Source: Flagellimonas flava (GTDB lineage: Bacteria > Bacteroidota > Bacteroidia > Flavobacteriales > Flavobacteriaceae). Taken from it: 64,000 nucleotides of DNA. Below are positions 53,218 through 61,965 of the stretch, piece after piece. Below the pieces are notes generated by a model, which was given only the letters and a program-made list of their open reading frames with translations, did not search any database and had not been told where the DNA came from. Both the position numbers and the translations under genes were made by a program. Every line of letters begins with the position of its first letter. Positions within the stretch are counted from its first letter, which is position 1. The DNA lies in contig NZ_FQWL01000001.1 in assembly GCF_900129665.1 (NCBI RefSeq), positions 124,001 through 188,000 of the forward strand. The letters run 5' to 3'.

Positions 53218-54908
53218 TATTTTCTGAAAAAGGTACTTTCAAAAGTACTGGAATTACCGACATTATCGGTTACCTTGACCTTAAGGTCGCATTGGGTTTG
53301 GTCCAATATCCGGTCATCAAAGTTATAGGTAATGGTCTTGGTTTTTGGCTCGTATTCCATCAAAATCCACTTCCCATTAAGGGTCGCGGAATACGTGTTT
53401 ATACCGCTGAGGTCATCCGAAATCTCCAAACTGAGATAGCTGTAGTTGCTAAGCCACTGCTTTTCCTTAAAATTTCTTGGTTTTATGGTGGGAGGCACGG
53501 TGTCTTTTGCTAAGGTGTAGGTGCCCATGGTTCTTGTCCTGGTTGTAAAGAAACCATCTCTTTTAAAAGTTCTGGAATGCCTTGGTTTTAATTTTTCATC
53601 CAAACGGGCTATGAACAACTGCTTTTTATCAGCTTGGGAGTATTTGGTGGCATCAAAACTGATGGTGAAATTTCTATGTGCCGCTACCTCATTATTATGG
53701 ATTCTAACGGTGTCCTTTCCCTTTTCCAAATCAATGTAAAAGTCTTCGTAAAATGTATTGGCCGGGAAATATACTTTGGCGGCACCTAGGTCAAAATTAT
53801 TGGGTTTGTCGGCTAGTATAAAATGGTCCGTTTTCTCATTTTTACGGGAAATGGCGGCTGTTTCCTTTTTCCCCTCCACGGGAATGACCAATTTTACCTC
53901 GTTCTGTTCGATATCAGAAATTAAGAGTTCAATGTTATAGGACATCCCTTCCTTAACGGTTACCTTTCCATTGTTTTGAAGTGTGCCATATATACTTAGG
54001 TGGTTGTGGTTTTCTTTGAAGCATTTTTGAATGCGTTGGCGGTATTTGCCAAAATGGGCATAATCTATTAACGTGTTAATATATCGGGTCTCTCCAAAGG
54101 AGAAAGTATCAAAATCGTATTCTGAAACCACTTTACCATTTACTTTTTGTTTCACAGCATAGACTCCATTTTTGTTGGCGGCCATATCTTGTCGGTCAAA
54201 ACTATTAAAACCAAAGCCAATAGTGCCAATAGCTGTTACCTTATCCGCTAGGAAAGAACCGTCAGGTTGTTTGGTGTAGTTAAGTTGTATTTTTTTAGCG
54301 CTTCTGTTGATCAAGGCGTCATCGGATAACGGATATCCATATAGTCCAAGTAATGTGGGATTGGTAGCGTCCCTGACTTCATAACCATACAGCAAGGGGT
54401 TCGTTGGTTTTTCGGTGACACTGCTTCGAATCTCAAAGTGAAGATGTGGTCCCGAAGATCCACCTGTGTTCCCGGAATATGCTATGGTGCTGCCTTTTGT
54501 CACTTTCAACTCCCCATAGTCTGGAAAGGTTTCCACCTCGTAAGACTGTTTTTTGTATTGCAGTTTTTTAATGTATTCCTCTATTTCTGGACTAAATTTT
54601 TTCAAATGGGCATATACCGAGGTATATCCGTTGGGATGCGCTACATAAAGGGCTTTGCCATAACCCCAAAGGGATACCTTTATTCTTGTTACCGTGCCGT
54701 CCGCTATGGCCAGTACTGGAAGTCCTTGCCTCCGCTGTGTTTTTATGTCGATTCCCGAATGGAAATGGTTCGAACGAAGTTCCCCAAAAGTTCCAGCAAG
54801 GACCAAAGGGATATCCAATGGGGATTGAAAGGCGTCTTGGGGGTATTTTTCCTGTGACGAGAGTAGGGGGGAGAATAGGAGGAGGATTCCCAAAAAGTGT
54901 AACCGCAT
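53217..54908 (-). CDS. Secreted M23-family peptidase with C-terminal extension
   Basis: The 563-residue protein has a signal peptide (about 1-18) and an M23 LytM domain at 30-175: the zinc ligands H and D in NHFHSGIDIK, SVYAHLKKF and the GPHLHFEIR pair. It should cleave peptidoglycan cross-links or act as a divisome activator. The following 390 residues are beta-rich domains of unknown function ending in a possible Ig-like module. It is co-transcribed with the TonB receptor and has two inverted repeats upstream. Confidence 0.88.
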   Translation of the reverse strand: MRLHFLGILLLFSPLLSSQEKYPQDAFQSPLDIPLVLAGTFGELRSNHFHSGIDIKTQRRQGLPVLAIADGTVTRIKVSLWGYGKALYVAHPNGYTSVYAHLKKFSPEIEEYIKKLQYKKQSYEVETFPDYGELKVTKGSTIAYSGNTGGSSGPHLHFEIRSSVTEKPTNPLLYGYEVRDATNPTLLGLYGYPLSDDALINRSAKKIQLNYTKQPDGSFLADKVTAIGTIGFGFNSFDRQDMAANKNGVYAVKQKVNGKVVSEYDFDTFSFGETRYINTLIDYAHFGKYRQRIQKCFKENHNHLSIYGTLQNNGKVTVKEGMSYNIELLISDIEQNEVKLVIPVEGKKETAAISRKNEKTDHFILADKPNNFDLGAAKVYFPANTFYEDFYIDLEKGKDTVRIHNNEVAAHRNFTISFDATKYSQADKKQLFIARLDEKLKPRHSRTFKRDGFFTTRTRTMGTYTLAKDTVPPTIKPRNFKEKQWLSNYSYLSLEISDDLSGINTYSATLNGKWILMEYEPKTKTITYNFDDRILDQTQCDLKVKVTDNVGNSSTFESTFFRK

Positions 54909-54922
54909 AGTAGAATTTATAA

Positions 54923-54952
54923 TTACATACGAATGTAACCAATGTTTTGGTT
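54923..54952. repeat. Two adjoining inverted repeats upstream of the M23 gene
   Basis: TTACAT (54923-54928) pairs with ATGTAA (54933-54938) over a 4-nt gap, and AACCAA (54937-54942) pairs with TTGGTT (54947-54952) over a 4-nt gap. They overlap by 2 nt and lie 15-44 nt before the M23 start, where an operator or leader hairpins would be expected. Confidence 0.4.
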
Positions 54953-55019
54953 AGGTAAAAGGCTTTGTCCTTGGTTTAGAGGGCTCCCGGGACGTGTCCA
55001 AAGATTAATACCAAAAGTA

Positions 55020-55050
55020 TTGCGAGGTTACCTAAGGTTGGTTAACTTTG
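55020..55050 (+). promoter_or_regulatory. Promoter (TTG-N20-TAACTTTG) for the coiled-coil/zapA operon
   Basis: A TTG at 55020-55022 and an exact -7 box TAACTTTG at 55043-55050 are separated by 20 nt, close to the Bacteroidota -33/-7 spacing. The ATG of the first gene follows 25 nt later. Confidence 0.5.
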
Positions 55051-55074
55051 TGTGATACGCATTGATGTTTGCAT

Positions 55075-55365
55075 ATGGGCGAACTGGTAGAGATTGTAGA
55101 TTCTTTGGAAAACAAAGTGAGCAAATTGCTCCATAAGATGGAGCTGCTTCACAAGGCCAATGCCAAGTTAAAAGAAGAACTGGTCCTCGCAAAAGAGGAA
55201 AATCAAAATCAACAAAACGCTGTTTTGGAATGGGAAGAAAAGTATAATTCCCTCAAAATGGCAAACACAATGCTGGGTAGTAATACGAATAAAACAGAAG
55301 CCAAGCTCAAGATAAATACATTGATACGCGAACTTGATGTTTGCATAGCCAAGCTTGCAGATTAG
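55075..55365 (+). CDS. Small coiled-coil protein upstream of zapA
   Basis: The 96-residue protein is helical throughout, with heptads in LENKVSKLLHKMELLHKAN and KLKEELVLAKEENQNQQNAV, and a short C-terminal helix (KINTLIRELDVCIAKLAD). I start it at ATG 55075; a TTG at 55069 is also in frame. It lies 14 nt before zapA, and its size and coil recall ZapB, the partner of ZapA in E. coli. That link is inferred from context, not from clear homology. Confidence 0.72.
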   Translation: MGELVEIVDSLENKVSKLLHKMELLHKANAKLKEELVLAKEENQNQQNAVLEWEEKYNSLKMANTMLGSNTNKTEAKLKINTLIRELDVCIAKLAD

Positions 55366-55379
55366 TTGGTACCGATATT

Positions 55380-55673
55380 ATGGAGGAGAAGCTCAAAATA
55401 AAGCTTTCCATTGCAGATAGGGTATATCCGTTGACGATAGACCCCAAACAGGAAGAAGGATTGCGGAAGGCGGCCAAGAACATAGAGAACCTGGCCAAAA
55501 AATTTGAGCAGAATTACGCCGTAAGGGATAAGCAAGACGTCCTTGCCATGTGTGCCTTACAGTTTGCCTCCAAAATTGAGCAAAGTGGAATAGACCGTTC
55601 GGAAAATACTAAAGCGGTACTTGAGCGCCTTAAGGCCTTGGACGACTTGGTACATTCCAAATTAGGGGAATAA
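55380..55673 (+). CDS. zapA: Cell division protein ZapA
   Basis: The 97-residue protein stabilises the FtsZ ring. It shows the ZapA N-terminal strand-helix KIKLSIADRVYPLTIDPKQE and EGLRKAAKNIENLAKKFEQN, followed by DVLAMCALQFASKIEQ and a C-terminal coiled coil. ATG 55380 gives the standard N-terminus. A 6S RNA gene follows 27 nt downstream, as zapA and ssrS are also adjacent in E. coli. Confidence 0.92.
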   Translation: MEEKLKIKLSIADRVYPLTIDPKQEEGLRKAAKNIENLAKKFEQNYAVRDKQDVLAMCALQFASKIEQSGIDRSENTKAVLERLKALDDLVHSKLGE

Positions 55674-55699
55674 GTTCTTTTAAATAAAATATTTGTTAC

Positions 55700-55870
55700 T
55701 GCCCACATTGGTAATTAAATTTTGACAAACTCAACACTATTATAATTAAAAAGGGTGAGTTTAGGTTGTAAAAGCAGGCCCTACCTGTATAGGGATCCTT
55801 GAGCAGCTTGTTAGCCCTAAACCTGTAATTTGGAGTTTGTACAGAACTTCTTCCAATGTGGGCTTTTTTT
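55700..55870 (+). ncRNA. ssrS: 6S RNA
   Basis: A rod-like fold is visible by eye. GCCCACATTGG (55701-55711) pairs perfectly with CCAATGTGGGC (55853-55863), followed by seven T. Inside, ACAAACTC (55725-55732) pairs with GAGTTTGT (55833-55840), GTTTAGG (55759-55765) with CCTAAAC (55816-55822), and CCCTA (55779-55783) with TAGGG (55790-55794). An uneven bubble (26 nt on the 5' side, 10 nt on the 3' side) lies between the second and third helices, the open-promoter mimic that binds RNA polymerase. A near-consensus -7 box (AATATTTG, 55688-55695) lies just upstream. Length (about 170 nt), fold and position between zapA and rny all fit 6S RNA. Confidence 0.85.
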
Positions 55871-55890
55871 ATAACCAAACATTTATCAAC

Positions 55891-57462
55891 ATGGATAATA
55901 CTATGATATTGGTTGTAGCCGGCGTTGTTGGACTGGTAATAGGTTTTGCTATTGCCAAAATGATGGAAAAAGGAAAGGCTGCAAAGACCATCTCCGGGGC
56001 CAAGAAGGAGGCTTCAGACATTGTAAGGGAAGCCAAAAAAGAGGGCGAGAACATTAAGAAAGATAAGATATTCCAAGCCAAGGAAAAGTTTTTGGAATTG
56101 AAGGCGGAGCATGAAAAGGTCATCATCAACAAGGATAAGAAGATAGCGGAATCTGAAAAAAGGACTCGGGACAAGGAATCCCAAATCAGCAACGAGCTTT
56201 CCAAAAACAAGAAGCTTAACGATCAACTACAAAACCGGATAAAGGAGGTCTCCCATAAGAGTGAGATTTTGGACAAAAAGCAATCTGAGGTTGACAGGCT
56301 TCATAAAAGTCAAGTTCAACAATTAGAGGTGATTTCTGGACTTTCCGCCGAGGATGCCAAAAGTCAATTGCTGGAATCGCTGAAAGAAACGGCAAAAACC
56401 GATGCCATGGCCTATCTGCAAAGTAGTATGGAAGAAGCCAAACTCACTGCGCAACAAGAGGCTAGGAAAATAGTGGTTAATACCATTCAGCGTATAGGTA
56501 CGGAGGAAGCTGTGGAAAACTGCGTTTCGGTCTTCAACCTGGAATCTGATGATGTAAAGGGAAGAATTATTGGACGAGAAGGACGAAACATTAGGGCACT
56601 TGAGTCTGCTACCGGTGTTGAGATTATTGTGGATGATACACCAGAGGCAATTATTCTTTCCTGCTTTGATTCGGTTAGAAGAGAGGTTGCCCGTCTCTCA
56701 TTGCACCGCCTGGTAACAGATGGTAGAATTCATCCAGCTCGTATTGAGGAAATCGTAAAGAAAACCGAAAAGCAAATCAATGAGGAGATTGCGGAGATTG
56801 GAAAGCGTACGGTAATCGATTTGGGAATCCACGGACTGCATCCCGAGTTGATCAAGGCCGTGGGAAGAATGAAATATAGATCGTCTTATGGCCAAAACCT
56901 ATTGCAGCATTCACGGGAAGTAGCCAAACTTTGTGGGGTGATGGCTGCCGAATTAGGCCTCAACCCAAAGATTGCCAAAAGGGCAGGACTTTTGCACGAT
57001 ATTGGTAAAGTGCCAAACACCGAAGTAGAGGTGGAGACACCACACGCCATTCTTGGCATGCAGTGGGCACAAAAGTTTGGAGAGAAAAAAGAAGTGTGCA
57101 ATGCCATTGGGGCGCACCATGACGAGATTGAAATGAACACCCTGATTTCTCCTATTGTTCAGGTCTGTGATGCCATAAGTGGAGCACGTCCTGGAGCCCG
57201 GCGACAAGTGTTGGACTCCTATATCCAGCGATTGAAAGATTTAGAGGACATTGCCTTTGGATTCAATGGGGTTCAGAAAGCCTACGCTATTCAAGCAGGT
57301 AGGGAACTCCGGGTAATTGTGGAAAGCGAGAAGGTGAGTGATGACAAAGCTGCGGAGCTGTCCTTTGAGATTTCACAAAAAATCCAAACGGATATGACCT
57401 ATCCAGGGCAAGTAAAAGTAACGGTGATTCGGGAAACTCGCTCTGTCAACGTCGCCAAATAG
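55891..57462 (+). CDS. rny: Ribonuclease Y
   Basis: The 523-residue endoribonuclease starts mRNA decay at the membrane. It has an N-terminal membrane helix ([17 protein letters not shown]), a long charged coiled coil (about 28-200), a KH domain ([21 protein letters not shown]) and an HD domain with [17 protein letters not shown] and AHHDEIE. ATG 55891 lies directly after the 6S RNA terminator. The length matches B. subtilis Rny (about 520). Confidence 0.95.
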   Translation: MDNTMILVVAGVVGLVIGFAIAKMMEKGKAAKTISGAKKEASDIVREAKKEGENIKKDKIFQAKEKFLELKAEHEKVIINKDKKIAESEKRTRDKESQISNELSKNKKLNDQLQNRIKEVSHKSEILDKKQSEVDRLHKSQVQQLEVISGLSAEDAKSQLLESLKETAKTDAMAYLQSSMEEAKLTAQQEARKIVVNTIQRIGTEEAVENCVSVFNLESDDVKGRIIGREGRNIRALESATGVEIIVDDTPEAIILSCFDSVRREVARLSLHRLVTDGRIHPARIEEIVKKTEKQINEEIAEIGKRTVIDLGIHGLHPELIKAVGRMKYRSSYGQNLLQHSREVAKLCGVMAAELGLNPKIAKRAGLLHDIGKVPNTEVEVETPHAILGMQWAQKFGEKKEVCNAIGAHHDEIEMNTLISPIVQVCDAISGARPGARRQVLDSYIQRLKDLEDIAFGFNGVQKAYAIQAGRELRVIVESEKVSDDKAAELSFEISQKIQTDMTYPGQVKVTVIRETRSVNVAK

Positions 57463-57531
57463 CGCCTGATATTTATCATCCTTTTGCTCAAGTATTCCAG
57501 CTAACTTCATGATAGTTTTAAATTTATCGTG

Positions 57532-57951
57532 ATGAAAAAAAGAGTACCTGTTTCAGAAATAATGACCACAAACTTGGTCACGGTTAGCACTAGTGAGGAT
57601 TTAGTTACCGCAGAGGAGCTGTTTAAAAAACACAATATCCGTCACATTCCAGTGGTTTCAGGAGAGACCATTCTTGGAATGCTAAGCTATACCGACCTTT
57701 TGCGCATAAGCTTTGCCGATGCGGTGGACGAAACTGAGGAAACCGTCGATACCATGGTTTACAACCTGTTTACGATTTCCCAGGTCATGGCAAGGGATGT
57801 GGTGAGCGTTAGCCCCCAAACCAGTATTAAGGAAGTTGCCGAGTTTTTGGCTACCAAGGAGTTCCATGCGGTTCCTGTTGTGGATGATGGAAAGCTAAAG
57901 GGAATTGTAACCACAACCGACTTGATCAAATACTTGGTGCAACAGTATTAG
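57532..57951 (+). CDS. CBS-domain pair protein
   Basis: The 139-residue protein consists of two CBS domains (VSEIMTTNLVTVSTSEDLVT near the N-terminus and VMARDVVSVSPQTSIKEVAE in the second half), forming one Bateman module with no other domain. Such modules bind adenosine nucleotides and regulate partners. The first codons are GTG-ATG; I use ATG 57532. It is followed, convergently, by the DUF349 gene. Confidence 0.87.
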   Translation: MKKRVPVSEIMTTNLVTVSTSEDLVTAEELFKKHNIRHIPVVSGETILGMLSYTDLLRISFADAVDETEETVDTMVYNLFTISQVMARDVVSVSPQTSIKEVAEFLATKEFHAVPVVDDGKLKGIVTTTDLIKYLVQQY

Positions 57952-58000
57952 TTAGCGGACCAGGGTAAACGCACCGAATAGGAATAATTTATTTATTTAT

Positions 58001-60064
58001 TTATTCTTCTTCATTACTGGACTGTGCACTTTCCTCTGCCTCTTTGTTCCGATTGTTCTTTAGAATGTTGAGCTTTTTCAATTTGGCCTGCCAGGTTTCC
58101 AATGCCTCTTTGTGCTGGTTGATGTTTTTGACCACCTCTTTTACCAAAGGATTGTCTTCGGATGCATTGGAGAAGAACTGCAGATTGTTTTCGAGCTGTC
58201 GGATTTCAGACTTGCTTTCATCAATCTTTCTGCGGATAAAGGTACGTTCGCTATTGATGGCGTAGTCATCATCCGATTTCGCGAGTTCCTGCATTTTGTC
58301 ACCATACCTCAAAAGTTCAGATTCTTGTCGACTTACGCCTAATTTCCGGAATAGTGCATCTACAATTTTATTGAACTTCCCGTTGATGTGCTTTTTATTG
58401 TAGGGAACCCGCCCATATTGTTTCCATTCGGCTATAAACTCCTTTAAAGTTGCCAAATCTTTCTTCGAATCTCCTGTAAGATTAAAGGCTTTCAAACGAT
58501 CTAAGCAGGAGTTTTTCTTTTCGAAATTCTCGTACTCCTCTTTTTGAGACTCACTTTTCTGGGCATGCAAGCGATTAAAATAGTGGTTGCAAGCCTCTTT
58601 GAATTCATTCCAGATTTTATCCGAATACTTTCTTGGAACGTGGCCTATCTTTTTCCACTCGCTTTGAATTCGCTTCATCTCCGGTGTGGCCATTTCCCGG
58701 TCTTCACTATCTTTTAAAGAGACTGCCAAGGCCAACAACGCTTTTTTCTTCTCCAGATTTTCGAGTTGTTCCTTCTTTTGATTTTTGTAGAAAGCATTCT
58801 TATTGCGATTGAATTTCCGCACGGTTTCTTTAAACTCGCTCCAGGTTTGTTCGTTTACCTTTTGAGGAACTTTTCCGGCTTTAAAGAACGCATCGCGCAA
58901 AGCTTCCACCTCTTTTATCTGTTGTTGAAGGGCACGGTGGTTGTTGGTTACATTGTCTGCTATTTGTGCTATGGCGGTAATTACCTCCTGCTTTTTTACC
59001 AGATTTTTTTCATAGACTTTCTCTTGCTCTTGAAAATATTCCTGGCGACGTTGGTGCATAGCCTTGGTGGCATTGCTAAATCGTTCCCAGACCTCCTCAC
59101 GCTGTTCTTTGGCTACCGGTCCAATATCTTCTTTCCAGATTTTATGCAGGGTCTGGAGCTCTCTAAATGCCTTGTTGAGATCAGGCTCTTGGGCCAAGGC
59201 TTCCGCTCGCTCTACAAGTTTTAATTTTTCTTCAAGATTGTGCTTAAAGTCGAGATCTCTGAGCTCTCGGTTTAAGTGGAGAAAATCATAAAAGATTTCC
59301 ATATGGTGGTGGTAAGTACGCCACACATCATTATAATTGTTTCTTGGAACTGGACCTGCGTTCCGCCAGTTTTCTTGAAGTTCCTTAAAATTTTTATAGG
59401 TGGTGTTGATATCCTCCTCCACGTTCATGAGTCCCTTGAGTTCCTCAATGATCTCTAAACGTCGCTGCAGATTGCTTTTTAGGTTTTGCTCCAGTTGTTT
59501 GTAATACTGGTCCTTTTTTTCCCGATACTCACCAAAGACCTCATTGAACTGTCTTTTGGCTACGGAGTTATATCTAAAATCAATGGCATTTCCGCCATTG
59601 GCCACAAATTCTTCTTTTTTGTGTTCTAAAAATTCTTGGAATTTCTGGTCAAACTCGTATTTAATGGAACTGACATGTTTGTGAATGGCCTGGACCTTCT
59701 CATTTTTGACCAGACGCTGGAGCTCGCCCACCAAATTTTCCATAGACATGGAATGATAGTCCAGAAATGGGATGTGATGTCGCTTTTCATTCTCCACATC
59801 TTCAGCATCTTCAGCGTTTGACTCTTCAATTTCTTCGATGACCTTTTCAGCTTCTTCCGTGGATTCGTCCGCCGTTGCTTTTTCGGCAGTCACCTCGTCA
59901 GGACTTTCCATGGGCTGGGTCTCTTCCGTGTCTTTTTGTACTGGGGCTTCGGATGCGTTTGGTTCAGAAATGGGGCTTTCCTCAATGGTTGTTTTTTCGC
60001 TCTCCGGATTTTGCTCAGTACCACCTCCTTCAGTTTCCTGAAGTTTTTGCTCGTTTTCCTGCAT
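58001..60064 (-). CDS. DUF349 repeat protein
   Basis: The 687-residue soluble protein has a very acidic, low-complexity N-terminus (about 1-110, rich in Glu, Thr, Ser, Pro) and then five or six DUF349 helical repeats of about 70 residues, each with a W-x-x-x-G-x-(V/A)-P core (ENWRNAGPVPRNNYNDVW, EWKQYGRVPYNKKHINGK, SEWKKIGHVPRKYSDKIW). The C-terminus is coiled coil. Function is unknown. I start at ATG 60064; an in-frame upstream extension would contain a hydrophobic stretch foreign to the family. Confidence 0.87.
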   Translation of the reverse strand: MQENEQKLQETEGGGTEQNPESEKTTIEESPISEPNASEAPVQKDTEETQPMESPDEVTAEKATADESTEEAEKVIEEIEESNAEDAEDVENEKRHHIPFLDYHSMSMENLVGELQRLVKNEKVQAIHKHVSSIKYEFDQKFQEFLEHKKEEFVANGGNAIDFRYNSVAKRQFNEVFGEYREKKDQYYKQLEQNLKSNLQRRLEIIEELKGLMNVEEDINTTYKNFKELQENWRNAGPVPRNNYNDVWRTYHHHMEIFYDFLHLNRELRDLDFKHNLEEKLKLVERAEALAQEPDLNKAFRELQTLHKIWKEDIGPVAKEQREEVWERFSNATKAMHQRRQEYFQEQEKVYEKNLVKKQEVITAIAQIADNVTNNHRALQQQIKEVEALRDAFFKAGKVPQKVNEQTWSEFKETVRKFNRNKNAFYKNQKKEQLENLEKKKALLALAVSLKDSEDREMATPEMKRIQSEWKKIGHVPRKYSDKIWNEFKEACNHYFNRLHAQKSESQKEEYENFEKKNSCLDRLKAFNLTGDSKKDLATLKEFIAEWKQYGRVPYNKKHINGKFNKIVDALFRKLGVSRQESELLRYGDKMQELAKSDDDYAINSERTFIRRKIDESKSEIRQLENNLQFFSNASEDNPLVKEVVKNINQHKEALETWQAKLKKLNILKNNRNKEAEESAQSSNEEE

Positions 60065-60130
60065 TAGTAGTTTATTTTCCTTAGGATTGATGATAATGAT
60101 AGCCAAGTTAACAACTATATTACCCAATAA

Positions 60131-60138
60131 CAAAAGTA
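60131..60138 (-). promoter_or_regulatory. -7 promoter element for the DUF349 gene
   Basis: The minus strand reads TACTTTTG, an exact TAnnTTTG match, 66 nt upstream of the ATG at 60064. This supports the ATG 60064 start, since a start at 60133 would leave no leader. Confidence 0.42.
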
Positions 60139-60203
60139 GTGATTCTTCTTTTGGCCTTGTTTTATGCTATGCCATGGGTGATTTTAGGGTGCTTCAGGGA
60201 GTT

Positions 60204-60956
60204 TTAGGTTTGATTCCATATTTCCCAAGCTTTTTCCGCTTGAAACTCCAGCATATGCAAGCCATTGCAGATTGAGCTACCACGTGACTCGCCCTCCTTT
60301 AAAAAGGTTGTTTTTTCAGGATTGTATATCAAGTCAAATAGCAAATGTTTGTCCCCTAGAAATTGATAGGGCAAGGCCGGTTTATCGCCAATATTGGGAT
60401 GGGTTCCCAAAGGTGTGCAGTTGATGATCAACAGATGGTCTTCAATCGCTTTTTTGTCGAGGTCGGAATAGGCTAGTTGCCCTTCTTTTTTAGACCGTGA
60501 TACAAAAGTGTTGGAAATCCCCAGCTGATCCAATACAAATCGTATTGCTTTTGAGGCTCCACCGGTTCCCAAGATAAGTGCGCTGGTGTGGTATGGTCTT
60601 AAAAAGGGCTCAAGCGACTTCTGGAACCCATGGGCATCGGTATTAAAACCCTTTAAGCCATTTTTTGTGAATTTAATGGTGTTGACAGCTCCAATTACTG
60701 CGGCTTTTCCATCGATTTCCGAGAGAAATGGAATAACCTGCTCCTTATATGGAATAGTGACATTAAGGCCTTTTAAAGTGTTTTCTGTCAACAGGGATTC
60801 TAGCTGCGCTATCGTCTCAAGGTCAAAATTTTCATAGCTATGGTCGTTTAGACCCAAATCCTGAAATTTCTGTGTGAAATATCCTTGGGAAAAGGAGTAG
60901 CCAATGTTCCTACCTAGCAGTCCGAATCTGTTTTCTTTCTTTTCTGTTTTTTCCAT
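60204..60956 (-). CDS. aroE: Shikimate dehydrogenase
   Basis: The 250-residue NADPH enzyme reduces 3-dehydroshikimate in aromatic amino acid synthesis. It shows FGLLGRNIGYSFSQGYFTQK (the substrate Ser-x-Ser loop is S-F-S here), GLNVTIPYKEQVIPFL with the catalytic Lys, GAVNTIKF, GFNTDAHGFQKSL with the catalytic Asp, and the Rossmann loop ALILGTGGASKAIRF. ATG 60956 overlaps the upstream DUF368 gene by 47 nt. No other shikimate genes are near. Confidence 0.93.
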   Translation of the reverse strand: MEKTEKKENRFGLLGRNIGYSFSQGYFTQKFQDLGLNDHSYENFDLETIAQLESLLTENTLKGLNVTIPYKEQVIPFLSEIDGKAAVIGAVNTIKFTKNGLKGFNTDAHGFQKSLEPFLRPYHTSALILGTGGASKAIRFVLDQLGISNTFVSRSKKEGQLAYSDLDKKAIEDHLLIINCTPLGTHPNIGDKPALPYQFLGDKHLLFDLIYNPEKTTFLKEGESRGSSICNGLHMLEFQAEKAWEIWNQT

Positions 60957-61947
60957 ACCAATCCAATAGCAATAAAACCAAAATTCCAAGAATCACAAAA
61001 AATATGGCCCACCAGGTTTCAGAATCCCCCAAATTAGGGAAGTAACGCTCATAATTGAGTACCACTTTATCCCCGTTGGAATCCAAAATAGGGTTGCCCG
61101 AGGCATCCATTTTAAACATAGTCCGTTTCCATGGCCAAACCACCCCAAGGGAGCCAGTAATAAAACCTAGTAGAACAGCTGTGGTGATAGCCTTAAACCG
61201 TTTCAATACAAAACTCAAAAGATGCGAAAAAGTAACCAATCCGGTGGCCGAGCCCAAAGTGAACACGGTAAGAATGGTTAGGATACGCATACGCTGCGGA
61301 TTATCCACAAAACCAAAATCACCCGAGAGTACTTCTGAGAAGGTATCGTAAAGTGCATTCACGGAATCCACAAGCAATAGGACATAATTTCCCAATAAGA
61401 TGAGAATAAATGAGCCAGAAAGGCCTGGAAGAGTCATTCCCGAGACGCTGATAATGCCGCAGAAAAAAATAAAAAACAGGTTGTCGTTTTGAGTGGCCGG
61501 ACTTAAAAAACTAATGGAAATCCCTATGATAAGTCCAATTATACCTGAAAATACGGTGCGTTGGTTCCAATGGTCAAAATCTTTCCCGATATAGTGAATG
61601 GAACCAAGTATCATCCCAAAAAAAGCTGCCCAGACATAGAGCTCCTTTTGCTCCAGGAAATAGTCCAAAACTCTGGAAATGCTAAAGTAACTGATGAGCA
61701 TCCCGGAAATCAGAAGAAGCAGGAAACGCCCGTTTGTATATTGGTAGAAACTTCTAAAACGCCCATTAAACAGTAATTTGAAGGCTTTTGAATTGACTTT
61801 TTGAAGCGAGTAAATAAATTCTTCGTAAAAGCCTCCCACAAAGGCCACAATGCCACCAGATACTCCAGGAACTTTGTTCGCAGCGCCCATGCACAGGCCT
61901 TTTATGACCAAAAAGAAATTGTCAAGAAGGGTTCTTGGCTGATGCAT
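60910..61947 (-). CDS. DUF368 (PopT-like) polyprenyl-phosphate transporter, copy 2
   Basis: The 345-residue membrane protein has about eight to ten helices. DUF368 marks are GLCMGAANKVPGVSGGIVAF near the N-terminus, the repeat-like ISVSGMTLPGLSGSFILILL in the middle, and AVLLGFITGSLGVVWPWKR near the C-terminus. DUF368 proteins have been identified as undecaprenyl-phosphate translocases. It lies 18 nt after a shorter paralogue and overlaps aroE by 47 nt. Confidence 0.88.
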   Translation of the reverse strand: MHQPRTLLDNFFLVIKGLCMGAANKVPGVSGGIVAFVGGFYEEFIYSLQKVNSKAFKLLFNGRFRSFYQYTNGRFLLLLISGMLISYFSISRVLDYFLEQKELYVWAAFFGMILGSIHYIGKDFDHWNQRTVFSGIIGLIIGISISFLSPATQNDNLFFIFFCGIISVSGMTLPGLSGSFILILLGNYVLLLVDSVNALYDTFSEVLSGDFGFVDNPQRMRILTILTVFTLGSATGLVTFSHLLSFVLKRFKAITTAVLLGFITGSLGVVWPWKRTMFKMDASGNPILDSNGDKVVLNYERYFPNLGDSETWWAIFFVILGILVLLLLDWYGKNRKERKQIRTAR

Positions 61948-61965
61948 ACGGAATTGTGTTTTTCC

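Noticed and set aside
55696-55878. Minus-strand frame of 60 codons across the 6S RNA
   Set aside because: It results from the self-complementary RNA fold; it has no start context and no protein-like features.
57988-58004. Short TTTA tandem repeat at the end of the DUF349 gene
   Set aside because: Only four copies in an AT-rich spacer reaching into the stop codon; expected by chance and not in a promoter.
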